The notes below the pieces were generated by a model. It searched no databases, had not been told where the DNA came from, and saw only the letters and a program-made list of their open reading frames with translations. A stretch of DNA of 10,697 bases from DATJLQ01 sp035509415 (lineage in GTDB: Bacteria > Pseudomonadota > Alphaproteobacteria > JACZXZ01), in the NCBI GenBank assembly GCA_035509415.1, contig DATJLQ010000141.1, positions 1-10,697 of the forward strand. Reading direction: 5' to 3'. Below, piece by piece: positions 1-10,697 of the stretch; positions within the stretch are counted from its first letter, which is position 1; each line of letters starts with the position of its first letter. The position numbers were made by a program, and so were the translations under genes.

Positions 1-2346
<2,346 letters not shown>

Positions 2347-2366
2347 TCCGACTCTCCCATGCCGTC

Positions 2367-2397
2367 TTCCGGGACCCGCCCCAAGGCGGGGCCGGAA
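2367..2397. repeat. REP-like imperfect palindrome in the rpoB-rpoC spacer
   Basis: The 113-nt gap between rpoB and rpoC (2347-2459) contains a strong inverted repeat. An outer 6-bp stem ttccgg (2367-2372) pairs with ccggaa (2392-2397). An inner 6-bp stem cccgcc (2375-2380) pairs with ggcggg (2385-2390). The apical loop is ccaa, and a 2-by-1 internal loop separates the stems. No T-run follows in the transcript direction, so an intrinsic terminator is unlikely, which fits the need to read through into rpoC. The form resembles dispersed extragenic palindromes common in high-GC alphaproteobacteria; whether it is repeated elsewhere cannot be seen from this window. It may also act as an mRNA-processing or stability hairpin between the two cistrons. 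Confidence 0.7.
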
Positions 2398-2459
2398 AAG
2401 GCTTCGTTCCCGTCCCGGCCGCGCCTAGACCGCGGCCGTCACCATCCTCGCGTCGCGGC

Positions 2460-6626
<4,167 letters not shown>

Positions 6627-6739
6627 CGTCGATCTGCTCCTCATCACCCGCGCCCTGTCCCCGACCCTTAATACGGCGGGGAAACGGCAAGACCGGCGCC
6701 CGACGAGCCGGGCCCCGGCGCTTATTTCAATCGCTCAAA

Positions 6740-6762
6740 CCGGCGGCCGAAGGCTGCGCCGG
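6740..6762 (-). terminator. possible partial terminator/attenuator hairpin between rplL and rpoB
   Basis: In the transcript (minus strand) CCGGCG pairs with CGCCGG, a CA bulge follows, then GCC pairs with GGC around a TTC loop. The hairpin is followed by only three T residues (complement of 6737-6739). It is too weak in its T-tract for a full intrinsic terminator but suits partial attenuation. In E. coli the rplL-rpoB spacer holds an attenuator that lowers rpoBC output relative to L7/L12, plus an RNase III site; the position here is equivalent. The functional role is inferred. Confidence 0.35.
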
Positions 6763-6764
6763 CG

Positions 6765-6786
6765 GCGGCGGACCATCGCCCGCCGC
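6765..6786 (-). other. GC-rich hairpin downstream of rplL
   Basis: A perfect 7-bp stem, gcggcgg (6765-6771) with ccgccgc (6780-6786), closes an 8-nt loop. It lies 27 nt after the rplL stop and just before the hairpin at 6740-6762, so the two would form back to back in the rplL-rpoB mRNA. It could protect the rplL 3' end or be a processing site. The rest of the spacer down to the rpoB ribosome-binding site is GC-rich and holds a further short stem (gcgcc 6696-6700 with ggcgc 6717-6721), and I see no convincing promoter in it. Confidence 0.4.
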
Positions 6787-6813
6787 GCGCCGGAACAGGG
6801 CCGCCGAATCCAA

Positions 6814-7200
6814 TTACTTGATCTCGACTTTCGCACCCGCGTCCTCGAGCAGCTTCTTGATCTTCGCTGCCTCGTCCTTGGATACGGCTTCCTTGACGGT
6901 CTTGGGGGCACCCTCGACCAGGTCCTTGGCTTCCTTGAGGCCGAGATTCGTGATCGTGCGGATTTCCTTGATCACGTTGATCTTCTTGTCGCCCGCGCTG
7001 GCGAGGATGACGGCGAACTCCGTCTGCTCCTCGGCCGCCGCCGCCGCGGCACCGCCGCCCGCGGCTCCGCCCGCGACCGCGACCGCGACCGGCGCGGCCG
7101 CACTCACGCCCCACTTCTCTTCGAGCTTCTTCGCGAGCTCGGCCGCTTCCAGCACGGTGAGCTTCGAGAGCTCCTCGACCAGACTTTCCAGATTCGCCAT
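6814..7200 (-). CDS. rplL: Large ribosomal subunit protein bL12 (L7/L12)
   Basis: Stalk protein of the 50S subunit. Its dimers bind the L10 C-terminal helix and recruit and stimulate the translational GTPases EF-Tu, EF-G, IF2 and RF3. The product is 128 residues, a normal length. Seen: an N-terminal dimerisation/L10-binding helix pair (MANLESLVEELSKLTVLEAA, about 1-32), an Ala/Gly/Val-rich flexible hinge (about 33-57), and a globular C-terminal domain (about 58-128) with the factor-binding stretch GLKEAKDLVEGAPKTVKEAV, ending in DAGAKVEIK and TAA. Two in-frame starts lie just upstream: GTG at 7209 overlaps the Shine-Dalgarno, and ATG at 7206 is too close to it. AGGAG at 7209-7213 lies 8 nt before the ATG at 7200, which is chosen. 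The gene follows rplJ by 42 nt, as expected for co-expression. Confidence 0.97.
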   Translation of the reverse strand: MANLESLVEELSKLTVLEAAELAKKLEEKWGVSAAAPVAVAVAGGAAGGGAAAAAAEEQTEFAVILASAGDKKINVIKEIRTITNLGLKEAKDLVEGAPKTVKEAVSKDEAAKIKKLLEDAGAKVEIK

Positions 7201-7242
7201 TTCCATCACTCCTGAGCTTGAACTTCCGGGTTGAAGATTGCC

Positions 7243-7761
7243 TTACGCGGCCTCGCCGGTCTTGGCGTATGCCTTCAGCACGCGCGCGAGCTGCGAGGCG
7301 GGCGCCTGGAGCACGCCTGCGATCTTGGTCGCGGGCGCGTTCAGGAGACCGACGATCTTGCCACGCAGCGCGTCGAGCGACGGCAGCGAGGCAAGCGCCT
7401 TGACGCCTGCCGTATCGAGCACTTTGGTCCCAAGCGCCCCTCCGGCGATCACCAACTTCTCGTTCGCTTTCGCGTAGTCGGTGGCCACCTTCGCGACCGA
7501 GACGGGATCGCGCGAGAACGCGATCGCAGTCGGCCCCGTGAGGAGATCCTTGAGAGCCTCGTACTGGGTTCCGGACAAGGCGCGGCGCGCAAGACGGTTC
7601 TTGGTGACTTTGAAGCTGCCGCCGGCCTGCCGCACCTTCTTCCTCAGGTCGCTGATCTCGGCGACCGTGAGACCGCTTTGGCGGGTAACCACCACCGCCG
7701 CGGCCTCCTGGAAGGCGCGGTTGAGAGAGCCGACCAGCTTCTCTTTCTCCGTGCGTTGCAC
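7243..7761 (-). CDS. rplJ: Large ribosomal subunit protein uL10
   Basis: Base of the ribosomal stalk: it binds 23S rRNA near L11 and carries L7/L12 dimers on its C-terminal helix. In characterised bacteria the L10-L12 complex also represses its own mRNA. The product is 172 residues. The frame stays open 40 codons further upstream (to 7881), but those codons do not look like L10 and overlap strong RNA structure. A GTG at 7761 has GGAG (7768-7771) 6 nt upstream and begins VQRTEKEKLVGSLNRAFQEA, matching the usual L10 N-terminus, so GTG is taken as the start. The rRNA-binding part includes LRKKVRQAGGSFKVTKNRLA (about 39-58). The C-terminal helix for L12 binding is Ala/Leu-rich (APATKIAGVLQAPASQLARV). 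The non-ATG start and the structured leader suggest translational control. Confidence 0.95.
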   Translation of the reverse strand: MQRTEKEKLVGSLNRAFQEAAAVVVTRQSGLTVAEISDLRKKVRQAGGSFKVTKNRLARRALSGTQYEALKDLLTGPTAIAFSRDPVSVAKVATDYAKANEKLVIAGGALGTKVLDTAGVKALASLPSLDALRGKIVGLLNAPATKIAGVLQAPASQLARVLKAYAKTGEAA

Positions 7762-7912
7762 CGTCTTCTCCGCTTTCTGTGGCCGCAAGACCCGCACCCG
7801 CGAGCCTTCCGGCCGGTGGCATTTGGACCCGGAGGATGAGCCCCGGATCCGGCTCACCCTGTCCCAGAAGTTCAAGCCCACGAGAAGCGCCCCGAAGGGT
7901 GCCGCTTGCGGG
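7762..7912 (-). promoter_or_regulatory. Probable L10-type ribosomal protein leader of rplJ-rplL
   Basis: This is the rplJ-proximal half of the 314-nt rplA-rplJ spacer. In the transcript a long upstream hairpin comes first: arms CCCGCAAGCGGCACCC and GGGCGCTTCTCGTGGG (7897-7912 and 7877-7892 on the window) around a TTCG tetraloop, with 13 of 16 positions paired including G-U. A single-stranded segment (TTGAACTTCTG) follows. A second hairpin has a 10-bp stem (7851-7860 with 7833-7842, one G-U pair) and an 8-nt loop; flanking GGAC and GTCC could extend it past a 4-nt CCGG bulge. The rplJ Shine-Dalgarno lies 62 nt past this hairpin. A bulged multi-stem leader directly before rplJ is the known arrangement for L10(L12)4 autoregulation. 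I did not align it to the family model, so the call rests on position and folding. Confidence 0.5.
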
Positions 7913-8075
7913 TCTCAACTCCCGTCTATGCCGGCGGTCCGGACTTGCGTCCCTGACCTTTACGCCCCTTGGGCCATGGCCCGCGGGGCACCCGCAGTCT
8001 CGGACAGGCGGAGGCCTCGCGGCCTCCTATCGCCGCCCGCGGGATTGCGCCCGCGGACGGTGAATCTCTTGCGTC
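7913..8075 (-). other. Hairpin-dense rplA 3' untranslated region
   Basis: This is the rplA-proximal half of the spacer. No credible gene is present. In transcript order: CCGCGGG/CCCGCGG, a perfect 7-bp stem with a 6-nt loop (8037-8056); GGAGGCC/GGCCTCC, a perfect 7-bp stem with a GCGA (GNRA) tetraloop (8010-8027); GCGGG/CCCGC with a TGC loop (7983-7995); the 12-bp perfect palindrome GGGCCATGGCCC (7971-7982); and GGTC-GGAC/GTCC-GACC with a GCAA (GNRA) tetraloop and a small internal loop (7936-7958). None is followed by a T-tract, so terminators are unlikely. The segment may be part of a larger leader, a processing or stability element, or simply GC-rich palindromic sequence. No sigma-70 promoter stands out. 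Confidence 0.5.
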
Positions 8076-8777
8076 TCAGGCGCCGGCGCCGCTCAAGGTC
8101 GCGACGTCGAGCTTCAGGCCCGGCCCCATGGTCGAGCTCAAGGAGACCTTCTTGATGTAGGTGCCCTTGACGCCGCTCGGCTTCGCCTTGGCGACCGCGT
8201 CGTAGAACGCGATCACGTTGGCCACGATCGCAGCCTCGGTGAAGCTCAGCTTGCCGACCCCGGCATGGACGATGCCCGCCTTTTCGGCGCGATACTGCAC
8301 CTGGCCGGCCTTGGTCTCCTTGACCGCCTTGGTGACGTCCATGGTGACCGTGCCGAGCTTCGGGTTCGGCATCAGGCCGCGCGGGCCGAGCACCTTCCCG
8401 AGCTTGCCCACGACCGCCATCATGTCGGGGGTCGCGATCACGCGCTCGAAGTCGATCTCGCCCTTCATCACCTTCTCGGCGAGGTCGTCGGCACCCACGA
8501 TGTCGGCACCCGCGGCCTTGGCCTCGTTCGCCTTCTCGCCCTTCGCGAACACGGCGACGCGCACGCCCTTGCCGGTGCCGTGGGGCAGCGCCACCACGCC
8601 GCGCACCTGCTGGTCCGAGTGGCGCGTGTCGATGTTCAGGTTGACCGACACCTCGATCGTCTCGTCGATCTTCTTGGCGGCGAATTCCTTCAGGATCTTG
8701 ACCGCCTCGGGGAGCGGGTAGAAGCGCGCGCGGTCGATCTTGACGTACGCGGCCTTGAGACGCTTGCCGTGTGCCAT
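8076..8777 (-). CDS. rplA: Large ribosomal subunit protein uL1
   Basis: Protein of the mobile L1 stalk near the ribosomal E site, which helps move deacylated tRNA out. In characterised bacteria it also represses the rplK-rplA mRNA by binding a leader that mimics its rRNA site. The product is 233 residues, a normal length. It begins MAHGKRLKAAYVKIDRARFY. The two-domain L1 fold is visible, with the family signature at about 118-140 (DMMAVVGKLGKVLGPRGLMP) and a C-terminal part with SGVKGTYIKKVSLSSTMGPG. The start ATG at 8777 is preceded by GGAG (8785-8788) at 7 nt. That Shine-Dalgarno lies inside the last codons of rplK, whose stop is 4 nt upstream, which is a sign of translational coupling. Confidence 0.98.
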   Translation of the reverse strand: MAHGKRLKAAYVKIDRARFYPLPEAVKILKEFAAKKIDETIEVSVNLNIDTRHSDQQVRGVVALPHGTGKGVRVAVFAKGEKANEAKAAGADIVGADDLAEKVMKGEIDFERVIATPDMMAVVGKLGKVLGPRGLMPNPKLGTVTMDVTKAVKETKAGQVQYRAEKAGIVHAGVGKLSFTEAAIVANVIAFYDAVAKAKPSGVKGTYIKKVSLSSTMGPGLKLDVATLSGAGA

Positions 8778-8781
8778 GGCG

Positions 8782-9210
8782 CTACTCCACCACTTCCAGG
8801 CCCATCGAGCGGGCGGTGCCGACCAGCATGCGCGAGGCGGCGTCCAGGTCGTTGGCGTTGAGATCCTGCATCTTCTTCTCGGCGATCTCGCGGATCTGGC
8901 CCATGGTGACCTTGCCCACGGTGCCGCGCCCGGCGGTGGAGCTGCCCTTCTCGAGCCCCGCCGCCTTGCGCAGGAAGAAGCTCGCGGGCGGCGACTTGAT
9001 CTGGAACGTGAAGGAGCGGTCCGAGAACACCGTGATCACCACGGGCACCGGCATGTCCGGCTCCATCTTCTGGGTCTGGGCGTTGAACGCCTTGCAGAAC
9101 TCCATGATGTTGAGGCCGCGCTGGCCGAGCGCCGGGCCGATGGGCGGCGACGGATTGGCCTTCCCCGCCGGCACCTGGAGCTTGATGTAGCCTTCGATCT
9201 TTTTCGCCAT
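8782..9210 (-). CDS. rplK: Large ribosomal subunit protein uL11
   Basis: Binds the GTPase-associated region of 23S rRNA with L10. It is needed for RelA activation in the stringent response and forms part of the thiostrepton site. The product is 142 residues, typical. The N-terminal domain shows KLQVPAGKANPSPPIGPALG followed by QRGLNIMEFCKAFNAQT, including the proline-rich segment that contacts thiazole antibiotics. The C-terminal RNA-binding domain runs from about 75 and includes GRGTVGKVTMGQIREIAEKK and ends GTARSMGLEVVE. The ATG at 9210 has GAGGG (9219-9223) 8 nt upstream. The gene is almost contiguous with rplA (4-nt gap) and is set apart from nusG by a structured 156-nt leader. Confidence 0.98.
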   Translation of the reverse strand: MAKKIEGYIKLQVPAGKANPSPPIGPALGQRGLNIMEFCKAFNAQTQKMEPDMPVPVVITVFSDRSFTFQIKSPPASFFLRKAAGLEKGSSTAGRGTVGKVTMGQIREIAEKKMQDLNANDLDAASRMLVGTARSMGLEVVE

Positions 9211-9366
9211 CTTCCCTTCCCTCAGTTCGTCGCGACGCTCATTGCCTCGACGCTTGGCGTCCCGACGCCCGGCGTCCCGACTGGGCCGCGGTCAAAGGCC
9301 ATGGCGGGCCTCCCGCGGATTTGACGCCGCCCGGATCCCCGAGGCGCCAAGCCCCGGGGCGGCGGC
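9211..9366 (-). promoter_or_regulatory. Structured rplK leader, candidate L1-responsive region
   Basis: The 156-nt gap between nusG and rplK contains a two-part hairpin: an outer 6-bp stem GTCAAA/TTTGAC (9320-9325 with 9291-9296) and an inner 5-bp stem GCGGG/CCCGC (9312-9316 with 9304-9308) with an AGG loop, separated by an asymmetric internal loop (3 nt against 7 nt). Downstream, just before the ribosome-binding site, lies a 15-nt tandem repeat. In E. coli the mRNA target of the L1 repressor lies in the rplK leader and has two helices around an asymmetric internal loop, so position and shape fit. I did not match the specific L1-contact nucleotides, so the assignment is inferred. No clear promoter is visible. 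Confidence 0.4.
9234..9278 (-). repeat. 15-bp tandem repeat (3 units) with hairpin-forming units
   Basis: On the transcript strand three consecutive 15-nt units read GGGACGCCGGGCGTC, GGGACGCCAAGCGTC and GAGGCAATGAGCGTC. The first two differ at only two positions, and each can fold as GACGC-NNN-GCGTC with a 3-nt loop. The third keeps the GCGTC end but has lost the matching arm. The array ends 11 nt upstream of the GAGGG ribosome-binding site of rplK (9219-9223). Confidence 0.85.
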
Positions 9367-9897
9367 TCACACTTTCTCGACCTGCGTGTACTCGAGCTCC
9401 ACCGGAGTCGAGCGCCCGAAGATCGAGACCGAAACCTTGAGGCGCGCGCGCTCCTCGTCGATCTCCTCGACCAGGCCGTTGAACGACGTGAACGGCCCGT
9501 CGCACACGCGCACCTGCTCGCCCACCTCGAACACGATCGACGGCTTCGGCCGCTCCACCCCCTCCTCGATCTGGTGCAGGATGCGGTTGGCCTCGGCCTC
9601 CGTGATCGCGATCGGCTTTCCCTTGTCGCCGAGGAACCCGGTCACCTTGGGCGTGTTCTTCACCAGGTGCCAGGTCTCGTCGTTCATATCCATCTTGATG
9701 AGCACGTAGCCGGGGAAGAACTTGCGCTCGCTCTGCACCTTCGCGCCGCGGCGCATCTCGACCACTTCCTCGACCGGCACCATCACCTGCTCGATGCGCT
9801 CCTCGAGCGTCTTCTGCTTGGCCTGCTCGCGAATCGACTGCGCCACCTTCTTCTCGAAGCCGGAATGGGTCTGCAGCACGTACCACCGGGCCGCCAT
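9367..9897 (-). CDS. nusG: Transcription termination/antitermination factor NusG
   Basis: Elongation factor that binds the RNA polymerase clamp through its N-terminal NGN domain and contacts Rho or ribosomal protein S10 through its KOW domain. The product is 176 residues. The NGN domain (about 1-115) starts MAARWYVLQTHSGFEKKV and contains RKFFPGYVLIKM (59-70). The KOW domain (about 122-176) has GEQVRVCDGPFTSFNGLVEE. A TTG two codons upstream (9903) is in frame, but GGGGAG at 9904-9909 is 6 nt before the ATG at 9897 and directly abuts that TTG, so ATG is used. The ribosome-binding site lies within the last codons of secE, whose stop is 2 nt before this ATG, implying tight coupling. Confidence 0.98.
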   Translation of the reverse strand: MAARWYVLQTHSGFEKKVAQSIREQAKQKTLEERIEQVMVPVEEVVEMRRGAKVQSERKFFPGYVLIKMDMNDETWHLVKNTPKVTGFLGDKGKPIAITEAEANRILHQIEEGVERPKPSIVFEVGEQVRVCDGPFTSFNGLVEEIDEERARLKVSVSIFGRSTPVELEYTQVEKV

Positions 9898-9899
9898 GC

Positions 9900-10097
9900 T
9901 CAACTCCCCAGGCCCAGGACGGCCTTGATGCCGACCTGCAGCACCTGATCGACCAGGAAGAAGAACAGCGCGGTCAGGATCACCATGAGGAAGACCATGC
10001 CCGTGGTGGTCAGGGTCTCCTTGCGGGTCGGCCAGGTGACCTTGGACACCTCCTGGCGCACCTCACGGAAGAATTCGACTGGGCTGACTTTGGCCAT
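9900..10097 (-). CDS. secE: Preprotein translocase subunit SecE
   Basis: Small essential membrane subunit that clamps SecY in the SecYEG translocon. The product is 65 residues with one transmembrane helix, the usual short form. Seen: an amphipathic N-terminal part with the conserved EVRQEVSKVTWPTRKET motif (about 12-28), then a hydrophobic segment at about 33-55 (GMVFLMVILTALFFFLVDQV), and a short tail. The ATG at 10097 starts the expected MAKVSPVEFFREV. The Shine-Dalgarno is weak (GGCGAG immediately before the start). The reading frame remains open upstream through at least 48 codons of hydrophilic sequence but offers no ATG, GTG or TTG, so the short form is annotated. The stop lies 2 nt before nusG. 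Confidence 0.96.
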   Translation of the reverse strand: MAKVSPVEFFREVRQEVSKVTWPTRKETLTTTGMVFLMVILTALFFFLVDQVLQVGIKAVLGLGS

Positions 10098-10266
10098 CGC
10101 TCGCCGTTCACTCGATCCTGGTCGGCGCTGTCCCGGTCGACGCTCGCGGGGCCTGCGCTCGGTCTCGTTACGCCCGCGGCCGCTCGAGCCGCTTGGGGCC
10201 TTGTCGTTCGGGCCCTCGCGCGGGCCTTCGTCGTCTGGGTCGGGGGCCGGCCGCCGCCGGAGCGAC

Positions 10267-10297
10267 GTTATATGGGCCGTCCCGCCCCGTTCCTCAA
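10267..10297 (-). promoter_or_regulatory. Candidate sigma-70-type promoter for secE-nusG
   Basis: In the 245-nt tRNA-secE gap (10098-10342) the only AT-richer patch reads CATATAAC on the transcript strand. TATAAC (10267-10272) matches a -10 box at 5 of 6 positions, and TTGAGG (10292-10297) matches a -35 box at 4 of 6, with a 19-nt spacer (17 nt if the -10 is read as CATATA). Transcription from here would give a secE 5' leader of about 160 nt. The fit is moderate and the spacing is not ideal. The rest of the gap is GC-rich, with a 5-bp stem at 10211-10226 (ggccc with gggcc) and no T-tract terminator after the tRNA. Confidence 0.35.
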
Positions 10298-10342
10298 GCC
10301 GTCCCGCTTCAACTTCCCGCCAGTGGACCGCGCGGGACCATT

Positions 10343-10419
10343 TGGCAGGAGTGGAGGGACTCGAACCCCCAACCCCCGGTTTTGGAGACCGGTGCTCTAG
10401 CCAATTGAGCTACACTCCT
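10343..10419 (-). tRNA. trpT: tRNA-Trp (anticodon CCA), CCA end encoded
   Basis: The 77-nt cloverleaf folds completely. The acceptor stem AGGAGTG/CACTCCT is perfect over 7 bp, the D stem is GCTC/GAGC, and the anticodon stem CCGGT/ACCGG carries the loop CTCCAAA with anticodon CCA. The variable loop is GGGTT, the T stem GGGGG/CCCTC has the loop TTCGAGT, the discriminator is G, and the 3' CCA is in the DNA. It reads UGG tryptophan codons. It sits between tuf and secE on the same strand, the standard location for a tRNA-Trp gene in proteobacteria, and is probably co-transcribed with tuf and processed out. Confidence 0.98.
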
Positions 10420-10434
10420 ATTTGTCGGCTCCGT

Positions 10435-10460
10435 GGTCTGGCTCGATGGCCTGGCTCGAT
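10435..10460 (-). repeat. 13-bp tandem duplication between tuf and tRNA-Trp
   Basis: Two adjacent 13-bp units on the transcript strand, ATCGAGCCAGGCC and ATCGAGCCAGACC, differ at one position. A more diverged GGAGCC-containing segment follows at 10422-10434 before the tRNA 5' end. The repeat occupies over a third of the 70-nt spacer between the tuf stop and tRNA-Trp. It could be a simple slippage duplication or affect spacing for tRNA processing; no function can be read from sequence. Confidence 0.75.
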
Positions 10461-10489
10461 CCGGGGGTCGGGTGCGCCGCGACGATCCC

Positions 10490-10697
<208 letters not shown>

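Noticed and set aside
6668..6690. Possible rpoB promoter (TTGCCG and TATTAA on the minus strand)
   Set aside because: The boxes are only 11 nt apart, far too close for a sigma-70 promoter.
7762..7881. A 40-residue N-terminal extension of L10 from an ATG at 7881
   Set aside because: The extension does not resemble L10, overlaps the strong leader hairpins, and the GTG at 7761 has a well-placed GGAG and gives the usual L10 length.
9300..9320. TTTGACC before rplK as a -35 element
   Set aside because: No acceptable -10 box lies 16-19 nt downstream; the sequence there is GC-rich and part of the tandem repeat.
10193..10408. A 71-codon plus-strand open frame overlapping the tRNA region
   Set aside because: It runs antisense through most of the tRNA-Trp gene and a GC-rich spacer, with no ribosome-binding site or domain-like sequence.

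Overview
The window is a housekeeping block read almost entirely from the minus strand. In transcription order (high to low coordinates) it carries the tail of tuf, tRNA-Trp(CCA), secE, nusG, rplK, rplA, rplJ, rplL, rpoB and the first 782 codons of rpoC. This is the classic bacterial tuf-trpT-secE-nusG-rplKAJL-rpoBC cluster. High GC content, strong third-position GC and the sequence character of RpoB (1388 residues, N-terminus MAKSFTGRKRIRKSFGRI) point to a high-GC alphaproteobacterium. A Rhodospirillales-like lineage is an inference only. I see no mobile element, CRISPR array or accessory gene.

Layout: 10490-10697 is the EF-Tu C-terminus; 10420-10489 is a short spacer with a 13-bp tandem repeat; 10343-10419 is tRNA-Trp; 10098-10342 is a spacer with a possible promoter and an odd open frame leading into secE. 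secE and nusG are 2 nt apart. A 156-nt leader with 15-bp tandem repeats precedes rplK, and rplK and rplA are 4 nt apart. A 314-nt, densely structured region lies between rplA and rplJ; by position and folding its rplJ-proximal half is probably an L10-type leader. rplJ and rplL are 42 nt apart. A 187-nt spacer with two GC-rich hairpins separates rplL from rpoB, and a 113-nt spacer with a REP-like palindrome separates rpoB from rpoC, which runs off the left edge.

The genes work together in transcription and translation. rpoB and rpoC encode the catalytic core of RNA polymerase. NusG tunes elongation and links polymerase to the ribosome. L11, L1, L10 and L7/L12 form the GTPase-associated stalk and the L1 stalk, where EF-Tu and other factors act. 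tRNA-Trp serves decoding, and SecE belongs to the SecYEG translocon.

All protein genes look intact and conventional, so I did not find a previously undescribed system. The parts worth a second look are the non-coding spacers: the hairpin series upstream of rplJ, the tandem hairpin repeats upstream of rplK, the palindrome between rpoB and rpoC, and the start-less hydrophilic open frame fused in phase to secE.
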